From assembly GCA_030017815.1 (NCBI GenBank), contig JASEGX010000125.1, forward strand, positions 1-7,143: a stretch of 7,143 bases of DNA, in the 5' to 3' direction. Shown here one piece after another: positions 1 through 6,490 of this stretch. Positions within the stretch are counted from its first letter, which is position 1, and each line of letters begins with the position of its first letter. The stretch comes from Thermodesulfobacteriota bacterium (GTDB lineage Bacteria > Desulfobacterota > QYQD01). The position numbers and the translations under genes were made by a program. The notes below the pieces were generated by a model. It was given only the letters and a program-made list of their open reading frames with translations, did no database searches and was not told the DNA's origin.

Positions 1-40
1 TTGGTAATCGGTTGTTGATTTATGTTATAGAAATGAACGA

Positions 41-69
41 TTGTCATTTTATAGGGCGCAATTTATCAT
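41..69 (+). promoter_or_regulatory. Probable sigma70-type promoter of the NUDIX gene
   Basis: A -35-like TTGTCA (41-46) and a -10-like TATCAT (64-69) are separated by exactly 17 bases. Each differs from consensus at one position. Transcription would start near 76, about 20 bases before the ATG at 98, leaving a short leader with a GAAAGG ribosome binding site at 86-91. The surrounding sequence is AT-rich compared with the genes. This rests on motif match only. Confidence 0.5.
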
Positions 70-97
70 CTGAAAAACAGACTCTGAAAGGCTATGT

Positions 98-673
98 ATG
101 AGCACGGAAGAACTGCTGGAGATAGTCGACAAACATGGCAATACCATATACATTGCCCCCCGCTCTGTAATTCACGGGAATCCCTCATTGATACACAAGG
201 TAGTCCACGTGCTGGTCTTTAACGAAAGTGGCGAACTCCTCCTGCAGAAACGTTCTGCCAATAAAGATGTGGCCCGGGGGAAGTGGGATACCTCCGTCGG
301 CGGCCACGTAGCGCCGGCCGAGAGTTTGCTCGTAGCGGCCCAGAGGGAAATGCAGGAAGAGATCGGTATTATTACCGATAAAATAAGCCCCCTCTATTCC
401 TACATCCTTTCAAATTCCTATGAAACAGAGTTGGTCTATTCCTATGTGTGTATCCACAATGGGCCGTTTTCGTTTAACAGAGAAGAGATAGACGAAATCC
501 GATTCTGGGACATCCCGGAGATAAAAAAGGCACTCGGACAGAAAATCCTGAGCGACGACTTTGAATTCGAAATAAATAGATGCCTCTCATTTTACACCCA
601 TATTGCCTCCGCTCCGGCCGGCGGGCCGATGCCGGACATCTTTAGGGGTACACCCTTCCCGCAAGCCAGATAG
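98..673 (+). CDS. NUDIX hydrolase, YfcD / IPP-isomerase-like subgroup
   Basis: This is a NUDIX-fold pyrophosphohydrolase of 191 residues. The NUDIX box is perfect: Gly69, Glu75, then Arg83-Glu84, Glu87-Glu88, Gly90 and Ile91, with the spacing the family requires. The glutamates would bind the catalytic Mg2+ or Mn2+. The N-terminal half (a short strand with VDKHGN, then HKVVHVLVFN and LLLQKRS) resembles YfcD-like enzymes, which share a layout with isopentenyl-diphosphate isomerase. The sequence does not give the substrate; nucleoside diphosphate derivatives are typical of the superfamily. The start is set by GAAAGG at 86-91, six bases before ATG 98. The fold should end near residue 168. The last ~20 residues are rich in Gly and Pro, look unstructured, and may be a late extension into the repeat-bearing gap downstream. 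The gene stands alone with its own promoter. The NUDIX assignment is firm; the subgroup is moderately supported. Confidence 0.93.
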   Translation: MSTEELLEIVDKHGNTIYIAPRSVIHGNPSLIHKVVHVLVFNESGELLLQKRSANKDVARGKWDTSVGGHVAPAESLLVAAQREMQEEIGIITDKISPLYSYILSNSYETELVYSYVCIHNGPFSFNREEIDEIRFWDIPEIKKALGQKILSDDFEFEINRCLSFYTHIASAPAGGPMPDIFRGTPFPQAR

Positions 674-679
674 AGGACT

Positions 680-773
680 GATTAGCTATCAGCATTCAGC
701 TATCAGCGCTCAGCGTTTTGACAGGCGATCTGCCGCAAGCGGAATACGGGACTTTCAGTATTCAGCTTTGAAC
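680..773. repeat. Degenerate 7-base tandem repeats (NNTCAGC type)
   Basis: From 680 to 714 the sequence reads as five consecutive 7-base units. The last four (from 687, 694, 701 and 708) fit NNTCAGC exactly, and TATCAGC occurs twice (687-693 and 701-707). The first unit, GATTAGC, is one change away. A second short patch at 753-773 has TTTCAGT, ATTCAGC and TTTGAAC in a row, in a different phase. A small hairpin-capable CCGCAAGCGG lies between them (733-742). No reading frame is preserved. The arrangement recalls the short tandemly repeated heptanucleotides known from cyanobacterial intergenic DNA. That is an analogy, not a demonstrated relationship. Confidence 0.7.
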
Positions 774-849
774 TTCACCAACCCCAAAAAGCACAAAATT
801 TAGAACCTCATGACCGCCGGGATACCTGTCCTGCCTGCCGCCCCATGCC

Positions 850-878
850 TTGACAATCTGTTGATAATAAAATAGAGT
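850..878 (+). promoter_or_regulatory. Possible promoter of the EF-G paralogue
   Basis: A perfect -35 hexamer TTGACA (850-855) is followed after 17 bases by TAGAGT (873-878), which matches four of six -10 positions. The spacer is AT-rich. Transcription would start near 885, about 30 bases before the GTG at 915. It fits an independently transcribed EF-G gene, but the -10 is weak. Confidence 0.4.
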
Positions 879-914
879 CAGCAGCTAAAAGTCTTTAAAG
901 GGGGTTATTTCCAG

Positions 915-2969
915 GTGGCTGGCGAGGGGAGGCTCAAAAAAATGCGCAATATCGGCATCATTGCCCATATTGATGCCGGCAAGACCACGGTTACCGAGCG
1001 CATCCTCTTTTACACGGGCCGCATCCATAAGATGGGCGAGGTACACAATGGACAGGCCGTCATGGACTGGATGCCCGAAGAACAAGAACGGGGTATCACC
1101 ATCACCTCGGCCGTGACCACCTGTCATTGGCTGGGGCACGAGATACATATTATCGACACACCCGGACATGTCGATTTCACCATCGAGGTAGAACGTTCCT
1201 TGCGCGTATTGGACGGGGCCATCGGTGTTTTTTGTGCCGTCAGCGGCGTCGAGCCCCAGTCTGAGACGGTATGGCATCAGGCAGATAAGTATAAAGTTCC
1301 CAAGATTGCCTTCATCAATAAGATGGATCGCATTGGCGCTAATTTCTCCGGCGCCGTGGCAATGATGCGGGAGCGGTTGGGAGTGAGGCCCGCACTACTC
1401 CAGTTACCGATAGGGGCGGAAGATAGTTTTCGCGGGATAATAGATATTATCGACCAAAAATCCCTCTACTGGGATGAGGGCACACAAGGCGCCGTCATCC
1501 GCCATGAAGAAATCCCCCCTGATTATCGGGAAGAGGCATTAAAACAGCGCGACCAGCTCTTGGAAACCCTGTCCGAAATAGACGACGTCATCCTGGAAAA
1601 GTACCTGGATGATGTAGAAATAACCAAAGATGATATCCTTCGCGCGGTGCGTCAGGGGACCGTCTCCCTCAAAATCGTGCCTGTTTTGTGCGGCTCTGCC
1701 CTGAGAAATAAAGGGATACAATCTCTTCTGGATGCCATCGTGCAGTTTCTCCCCGGTCCTCTGGACATAAAGGCCGTCACCGGGGTTAATCCGAAAACCG
1801 GAGAGACAGAGGAGCGACCCGGCCGCGACGACGCCCCCTTGGCGGCGCTGGCCTTCAAAATTATGATGGAGCAGGGACGAAAAAGGACCTACGTGCGCGT
1901 CTATTCCGGTGTGTTACGCGAAGGCGCCGAGGTTTATAATGCTACCAAGCAGATAAAACAAAGGGTAGCCCGCATACTGAACGTCCATGCCAATAAGACA
2001 GAACGCCTGGATGAGGCGCGGGCGGGTAGTATCGTCGGAGTTATGGGCCTTAAGGATGCCTCTACGGGCGATACCTTATGCGATCCGGATCATCCCATTC
2101 TCCTCGAAAACATAGATACTTATGAGCCGGTCATCTCTGTGGCCGTGGAGCCCAGGACCAGGATCGATCAAGAAAAGGTGTCGGAGGCCTTGAATAAATT
2201 GGCGGATGAAGACCCCACATTTCGGGTGCGGGTTGACGATGACACCGGTCAGACCATTATAGCGGGCATGGGAGAGCTGCACTTAGAGGTGCTGGTACAC
2301 CGCATCCTGCGGGAATTTGGTGTGCCGGTAAATGTGGGCAAACCCCAGGTAGTCTATCGGGAGACCATCGAACATGAAGCCACGGTGACAGAGAAGTTTG
2401 ACCGGGAGATAGGCGGAAGCCGCCAGATAGCAGACATAACCATAAAAGTCTCGCCGCGTCCCCGCGGTGCCGGCAACCTCGTAGAGAACGGGCTTCCTGC
2501 GAATAAGATACCGCCGCAATTTGTACCGGCCATTGTGTCCAGTTTGAATGAATCCCTGGAAGGTGGCGTTATACAGGGTTATCCTCTATTGGATGTCGGA
2601 GTGATCTTGCTTGATGCCTCTTATATCGAAAACAGTTCCACCGAACTGGCCTACCGGGCCGCGGCTTCTGTCGCCTTAAAAAGGGCCTGTAGCGCTGCCT
2701 CGCCGGTCCTGCTGGAGCCTATCATGCGGGTGGAAGTAACCACCCCGGAAGAGTTTATGGGAGAAGTTATCGGCGACCTGAATTCCCGCGGCGGCAAAAT
2801 AGAGGCCATCACGCCCAAGGGGCGGGTACAGGTGATAAAGGTGGTTGTGCCCCTTTCCAGTATGTTCGGGTACTCGACGGCATTACGTTCCGCTACGCAG
2901 GGACGGGCTACCTTTAGTATGCACTTCTCCCGTTATGACCGCATGGGTAAGGAAAAAAGGACTATCTGA
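915..2969 (+). CDS. Elongation factor G paralogue (translational GTPase) with diverged domain IV tip
   Basis: This is a five-domain EF-G of 684 residues, slightly shorter than usual (about 690-705) because the C-terminal tail is short. G-domain motifs are intact: AHIDAGKT (17-24), RGITI (59-63), DTPGH (81-85, with His85), NKMD (135-138) and a GSA motif near 260. Domain III has GMGELHLEV (451-459). Domain V has LLEPIMRVEV and MFGYSTALRS. Domain IV differs. The usual GQYGHV loop reads RQIADI (503-508), and the usual SYHDVDSSE loop reads SYIENSSTE (569-577), so Ile571 replaces the conserved His (His583 in E. coli). The gene is not beside rpsL, rpsG or tuf, which also argues for a secondary EF-G, perhaps EF-G2-like. 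GTG 915 is preferred: it follows a G-rich ribosome site at 900-904 and gives the usual lead-in before RNIGI. ATG 942, after GGGGAGG, is the alternative. The EF-G family is certain; the exact role is open. Confidence 0.95.
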   Translation: MAGEGRLKKMRNIGIIAHIDAGKTTVTERILFYTGRIHKMGEVHNGQAVMDWMPEEQERGITITSAVTTCHWLGHEIHIIDTPGHVDFTIEVERSLRVLDGAIGVFCAVSGVEPQSETVWHQADKYKVPKIAFINKMDRIGANFSGAVAMMRERLGVRPALLQLPIGAEDSFRGIIDIIDQKSLYWDEGTQGAVIRHEEIPPDYREEALKQRDQLLETLSEIDDVILEKYLDDVEITKDDILRAVRQGTVSLKIVPVLCGSALRNKGIQSLLDAIVQFLPGPLDIKAVTGVNPKTGETEERPGRDDAPLAALAFKIMMEQGRKRTYVRVYSGVLREGAEVYNATKQIKQRVARILNVHANKTERLDEARAGSIVGVMGLKDASTGDTLCDPDHPILLENIDTYEPVISVAVEPRTRIDQEKVSEALNKLADEDPTFRVRVDDDTGQTIIAGMGELHLEVLVHRILREFGVPVNVGKPQVVYRETIEHEATVTEKFDREIGGSRQIADITIKVSPRPRGAGNLVENGLPANKIPPQFVPAIVSSLNESLEGGVIQGYPLLDVGVILLDASYIENSSTELAYRAAASVALKRACSAASPVLLEPIMRVEVTTPEEFMGEVIGDLNSRGGKIEAITPKGRVQVIKVVVPLSSMFGYSTALRSATQGRATFSMHFSRYDRMGKEKRTI

Positions 2970-4395
2970 ACCCGGATACATCCTTCATATCGTCCAGTAT
3001 TTCCTGGATCTCTCTTCTCTTTCCCGGTGATAGGGCTTTGTCCTGCAGGGCCTGTTTCAGGTGGGTTACGGCACTCTGGTGTTCGCCTGTCAATTTGTAG
3101 TACATCCCCAGATTATACTGGGCCAGACCGTTTTCCTTTCGCCCTCCATAGATGAGGCCGAGATGATAATAAGGCTCCGCATAAGCCGGGAAGTCCTGCT
3201 CGATCCTTTCCAGGCTGCGCACGGCCTCTTCGACCTGCCCCAGCTCTTTATATGTCCTGGCCAGATATAGCCGGAATCGAGCCACGGCAGAATCATCTTC
3301 CACGGACTGTTTAAGGAGGACCAGGGCTTCCGATAGCTTGCCCTCAGCAAAGGCGTTGATGCCTCTTTCGCCTTGCAGGACAGATCTGGAGACTCCCAGA
3401 GAGGCGGCCTGGTCGAGATAACTGTTGGCCTGTCCGTATTGCTTTTCAGCCTGGTAAGTAAGGGCTATGCCGTAGTAGAGGTAGGGATCTTCAGGATTTT
3501 TGTTGAGTTCAGCCTCCCATTTTTCCCGAAGCCGGGCCGGGCTTTTCATGGCCAGGGAGAGACGTACCTGACAGAGGCGGAGTTCTGCTGTATCTCCTTT
3601 TACCACAGGAGTCGGGCGTGCCAGGATAAGGTCTTCCAGATAACCGATGCGTTCTTCCAGGGCCGGGTGGGTAGTCATGTAAGACGGAATGGTAGGGGAA
3701 CCCAGAAAGCGATAACGCCGAATTTTTTTAAAGGTGCTTATCATACCCCGCACGTCGTAACCCGCACTCTGAACCCACTTGAAGGCCATGCGGTCTGCCT
3801 CTTCCTCGTCTTCGCGGCTGTATTTCAGGGAAAGGGCGCTCGTCGTAGCCAATGCACCGCTGGCCAGAGCCTCGGCCGCCTTGCCGCCGCCTCCCAAGAA
3901 GACGCCGGCCAGGACTCCGACCATGGTGATAAGGCTTAATTTCTGCATGCGCTCGATCCGGCGGGCGATGTGCCGGGCAACTACGTGAGCAACTTCATGG
4001 GCCAGGATACCGGCCAACTCACTCTCGTCATCCATGGCCTCGAGCATGCCGCTGTGGACAAAGACCAGGCCCGAAGGCGCGGCAAAGGCATTTAAGGCCT
4101 CATCGCGGATGACATAAAACTTATAATCAAAGAACTGCGGCCCGGCCTGCGCCAACATCTTTCGCCCCACTCTTTCTACGTAAGATACCACGTCTGGGTC
4201 GGTAATTAATGGCAGCCTCGATTCTACCATCAGCAGAAACTTCTTGCCCAGAGCCCTCTCTTCGTCAGGAGAGAAGCCGGCTGCATTAAAAACACCGGCA
4301 TTGGATGCGGCCGGCCACATAAGCGATTCCAGGATCAATACTAGGGCTGTGAGTATGGTAATAATGCGCAAGGTGCGGCCCTTCTTTTTAGACAA
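2962..4395 (-). CDS. M48 family zinc metalloprotease with C-terminal TPR repeats, BepA (YfgC)-like
   Basis: This is a predicted periplasmic zinc endopeptidase of 477 residues; E. coli BepA has about 487 and serves outer-membrane protein and LptD assembly or turnover. The N-terminus has a Lys/Arg-rich start, a hydrophobic stretch (~11-27) and a likely signal-peptidase site after Ala33 (SNA). No lipobox Cys is visible. The M48 domain holds LNAFAAPSG (101-109), zinc motif HEVAH (133-137) and RxxExxAD (194-201), which makes Glu197 the probable third ligand. TTHP (241-244) supplies a His near the position of BepA's His246 switch. From about 300 on there are TPR-like helical pairs (~301-334, ~367-401, ~409-452) for client binding. 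The first possible start is TTG at 4395, just after an in-frame stop (4405-4407), but its AAGG lies only two bases away. A TTG at 4371 has GAAGG eight bases upstream, keeps the signal peptide and may be the true start. The 3' end overlaps the EF-G gene by 8 bp. Confidence 0.92.
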   Translation of the reverse strand: MSKKKGRTLRIITILTALVLILESLMWPAASNAGVFNAAGFSPDEERALGKKFLLMVESRLPLITDPDVVSYVERVGRKMLAQAGPQFFDYKFYVIRDEALNAFAAPSGLVFVHSGMLEAMDDESELAGILAHEVAHVVARHIARRIERMQKLSLITMVGVLAGVFLGGGGKAAEALASGALATTSALSLKYSREDEEEADRMAFKWVQSAGYDVRGMISTFKKIRRYRFLGSPTIPSYMTTHPALEERIGYLEDLILARPTPVVKGDTAELRLCQVRLSLAMKSPARLREKWEAELNKNPEDPYLYYGIALTYQAEKQYGQANSYLDQAASLGVSRSVLQGERGINAFAEGKLSEALVLLKQSVEDDSAVARFRLYLARTYKELGQVEEAVRSLERIEQDFPAYAEPYYHLGLIYGGRKENGLAQYNLGMYYKLTGEHQSAVTHLKQALQDKALSPGKRREIQEILDDMKDVSGFR

Positions 4396-4448
4396 AGCCT
4401 TCAGCTATAAGCGGTAAGTCTTCCAGTTGCGGGTTCCGTGTTACGGCC

Positions 4449-4467
4449 TCGGCGTGAGCTCAGCCGA
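4449..4467. repeat. Near-perfect palindrome
   Basis: TCGGC (4449-4453) pairs with GCCGA (4463-4467) around the 8-base palindrome TGAGCTCA (4455-4462). One unpaired G at 4454 breaks an otherwise perfect 18-base dyad. It could be an operator-like site for a dimeric protein, or simply part of the repeat block. Nothing in the sequence tells these apart. Confidence 0.5.
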
Positions 4468-4469
4468 AC

Positions 4470-4510
4470 GGGTTTCGGGTCAAAAACTCGCAACGCGTAA
4501 CCCGAAACCC
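4470..4510. repeat. Perfect 11-bp inverted repeat (stem-loop)
   Basis: GGGTTTCGGGT (4470-4480) is the exact reverse complement of ACCCGAAACCC (4500-4510), with a 19-base loop. It lies downstream of gpmI and upstream of the M48 gene, both on the minus strand. A hairpin in that RNA could affect read-through or message stability. No T-run follows the stem on either strand, so it does not look like a standard intrinsic terminator. Confidence 0.6.
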
Positions 4511-4568
4511 TCGTCCCTATCCATCACTCATCACTAAATTCTGTCTCCTGTCCTCCCGCTCCTGCCAG

Positions 4569-6113
4569 TCATCCGTCGAACAACGGCGTCCCGGTCATCT
4601 CCTCAGGAATAGGCAGCCCCTGAATGCTGAGAATAGTTGGGGCAATATCTGCCAGGATACCCCGGCGAAGTTTTTGCCCTGTCTTCTGCCCGTCGATAAG
4701 TATGAACGGCACCAGATTGGCAGTGTGGGCGGTATGCGGGCTTCCGTTTCCAGGATCGATCATCTCTTCGGCATTGCCATGATCCGCCGTGATAATCACC
4801 GCCCCGTCGCTTTCCTCCAAAAATGTGTTGACTACTTTTCCGAGGCAGAGATCAACCACTTCACAGGCCCGGATGGCGGCCTTCAGTATGCCGGTATGTC
4901 CTACCATGTCCGGGTTGGCATAATTGAGTACAATTAAATCGTATTCTCCGGTCTTGATTCGCCTTATGACCTCGTCTGTTACCTGATGGGCACTCATCTC
5001 CGGTTTAAAATCGTATGTAGGCACCTCTTTGGGAGAGGGAGCAAGGCATCGGTCTTCGTTCTTAAACGGGGTCTCTTCCCCGCCGTTAAAAAAGTAGGTG
5101 ACATGGGCATATTTTTCCGTCTCGGCTATGCGAAGCTGTTTAAGGCCATGCCGGCTTATTTCTTCGCCGAGAATGTGGAACAGGTGTTGTGGCGGGAAGG
5201 CCACGGGAAGATGAAAATGGGCATCATATTCGGTCATGGTCACATAGCCGGCCAGTTTGGGCCTGGCTTGCACATCAAAGGCCGAAAATCCCCCCTGGGT
5301 GAAGGCGCGGGTGATTTCCCTGGCCCGGTCGGCCCGAAAGTTGAAGAATATCACTGCGTCCCCCTCGCTGATACGCGGGAGGACGTTCCCGTTATCAGCC
5401 ATCAAAATAGGGCGGATAAACTCATCTGTCTCGCCCCGCTCATACGCCTCCGATACCGCCTGTACGGGATCATAGGCCATGGCGCCTTCGCCCCTGACCA
5501 TGGCCCGATAGGCCTTCTCCACCCGTTCCCAACGATTGTCCCGGTCCATGGCATAGTACCGGCCGCAGATAGTGGCTATCTTCCCTATTCCTGTGCGGGA
5601 AAGAAAGTCTGTTACCTGGCCTATGTAGTCCTTGCCGCTTTGGGGCGGGGTATCGCGGCCATCCATGAAGGCATGTATATAGACGTCCTTCAGCCCGTGT
5701 TTTTTGGCCATTTCTATCAGGGCGAAGAGATGCGGAAGATCGCTGTGCACGCCCCCGTCAGAGACCAGGCCCAACAGATGCAAGGCCCCGGCATTTTTGC
5801 CCACTTTATCCATGATGGTAACAAAAGGCTCAACCTTAAAGAAATCACCGGACTTTATGGCCCGGTTGATGCGTGTCAGATCCTGATAAACGATGCGGCC
5901 TGCGCCGATATTCAGGTGTCCTACCTCCGAGTTTCCCATCTGGCCTTCCGGCAATCCCACAGCCTCGCCGGAAGCCTTAAGGAATGTAAGGGGGTGCCTC
6001 CTTGACCAGTCATCCATGTTTGGAGTCCTGGCCAGATAGATGGAGTTGCCTTCTGTATGTGGGCTGTAGCCCCACCCGTCCAGAATTATCAGCAAGACCG
6101 GCCGCGGTCTCAT
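4569..6113 (-). CDS. gpmI: 2,3-bisphosphoglycerate-independent phosphoglycerate mutase
   Basis: This cytosolic enzyme interconverts 3-phosphoglycerate and 2-phosphoglycerate in glycolysis and gluconeogenesis, using two metal ions (usually Mn2+) and a phosphoserine intermediate. At 514 residues it has normal family length and appears complete. The alkaline-phosphatase-like catalytic half is split in the usual way. LDGWG carries metal ligand Asp12 and GQMGNSEVGH carries nucleophile Ser62. SDGGVHS carries His123 and DGRD (151-154) binds substrate. PDMVGH carries Asp402 and His406, ADHGN carries Asp444 and His445, and HTAHT carries His463. These positions match the Geobacillus enzyme within a residue or so. 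The ATG shares bases with the stop of rsfS (ATGA overlap) and follows a strong GGGGAGG site about four bases upstream, so the gene is translationally coupled to rsfS. It is the last gene of the tightly packed cluster; a 173-base gap separates it from the M48 gene. Confidence 0.98.
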   Translation of the reverse strand: MRPRPVLLIILDGWGYSPHTEGNSIYLARTPNMDDWSRRHPLTFLKASGEAVGLPEGQMGNSEVGHLNIGAGRIVYQDLTRINRAIKSGDFFKVEPFVTIMDKVGKNAGALHLLGLVSDGGVHSDLPHLFALIEMAKKHGLKDVYIHAFMDGRDTPPQSGKDYIGQVTDFLSRTGIGKIATICGRYYAMDRDNRWERVEKAYRAMVRGEGAMAYDPVQAVSEAYERGETDEFIRPILMADNGNVLPRISEGDAVIFFNFRADRAREITRAFTQGGFSAFDVQARPKLAGYVTMTEYDAHFHLPVAFPPQHLFHILGEEISRHGLKQLRIAETEKYAHVTYFFNGGEETPFKNEDRCLAPSPKEVPTYDFKPEMSAHQVTDEVIRRIKTGEYDLIVLNYANPDMVGHTGILKAAIRACEVVDLCLGKVVNTFLEESDGAVIITADHGNAEEMIDPGNGSPHTAHTANLVPFILIDGQKTGQKLRRGILADIAPTILSIQGLPIPEEMTGTPLFDG

Positions 6114-6490
6114 TTTGCCTCCCCTATTTCTACGATTTTGGCCTCACTCCAGAGGCTTTCCAGGTCATAAAACTCTCTGATGGGGGCATAAAACACATGT
6201 ATGACCACGTCATTATAGTCCATGAGCACCCACTGGCCCGGCCCCAGGCCTTCAATGCCCTTGGGATAAATCTTCTGAGGACGGAGAGATTCTTCAATGG
6301 CCTGCACAATGCCCTGGACATGACGCGTGGAATGGCCGCTACAGATTATAAAATAATCGGAAAAAGAGGATACGGTGCGGACGTCCAGAATCTGTAAATC
6401 TTCCGCCTTCTTGTCCAGGGCCGCCTGGGCACAGATCCGGGCCTTTTCTTTTGAGACCATAGGGGTTTTCTTTTGCTTCTTACTTAGCAT
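6110..6490 (-). CDS. rsfS: Ribosomal silencing factor RsfS (Iojap family, DUF143)
   Basis: RsfS binds ribosomal protein uL14 on the 50S subunit and blocks joining of the 30S subunit, which lowers translation during starvation. The protein has 126 residues, of which about 15 form a Lys-rich N-terminal extension before the conserved domain. Family signatures are all present: FSDYFIICSG (43-52), STRHVQ (54-59), a Gly-Glu-Gly turn (80-83 region), WVLMDYNDVVIHVF (87-100) and REFYDLESLW (105-114). The ATG at 6490 lies inside the 3' end of nadD (11-base overlap) and follows AGGAAAGG at a spacing of four bases. Met11 is a possible inner start, but its ribosome site is much weaker. The stop overlaps the gpmI start by four bases. 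rlmH, often next to rsfS in other bacteria, is absent here. Confidence 0.96.
   Translation of the reverse strand: MLSKKQKKTPMVSKEKARICAQAALDKKAEDLQILDVRTVSSFSDYFIICSGHSTRHVQGIVQAIEESLRPQKIYPKGIEGLGPGQWVLMDYNDVVIHVFYAPIREFYDLESLWSEAKIVEIGEAK

Larger units (their letters stand above)
4399..4538. repeat. Intergenic heptad-periodic repeat block
   Basis: Most of this gap reads in 7-base steps. Examples are CTTCAGC then TATAAGC (4399-4412); GTTGCGG, GTTCCGT and GTTACGG in succession from 4426 to 4446; GCAACGC, GTAACCC and GAAACCC in succession from 4490 to 4510; and CATCACT twice (4522-4535). The 4426-4446 series is roughly the reverse complement of the 4490-4510 series, so the block is also an imperfect inverted repeat. 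Its left edge lies three bases from the TTG at 4395. No reading frame or recognisable promoter was found in it. It resembles the NNTCAGC units at 680-773 in unit length and partly in sequence, so I regard both as one kind of intergenic element. Confidence 0.65.

Noticed and set aside
680..773. CRISPR-like array
   Set aside because: The repeat units are 7 bases and directly adjacent, without spacers, and there are no cas genes nearby.
810..875. 21-codon ATG frame upstream of EF-G, possibly a leader peptide
   Set aside because: It has no Shine-Dalgarno sequence and overlaps the putative promoter, so it would lie mostly upstream of the transcript start. No run of a regulatory codon and no following terminator/antiterminator pair is visible.
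915..2969. Tet(M)/Tet(O)-type tetracycline ribosomal protection protein
   Set aside because: Length, the RNIGIIAHIDAGKTT lead-in and the EF-G-type domain V (MFGYSTALRS) fit EF-G much better. The domain IV tip does not show a protection-protein signature I can recognise.
3373..3939. 188-codon open frame on the plus strand opposite the M48 gene
   Set aside because: It is antisense to a well-supported protease gene. It lacks a convincing ribosome site and resembles no protein family I know.
4470..4510. Intrinsic terminator of the gpmI operon
   Set aside because: The stem is perfect, but the loop is 19 bases long and no U-tract follows on the minus strand. The only T-run is in the loop.
4986..6005. 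339-codon open frame on the plus strand opposite gpmI
   Set aside because: It lies entirely antisense to a gene with all catalytic residues conserved, and its translation shows no recognisable domain. It fits codon-bias shadowing on the opposite strand.
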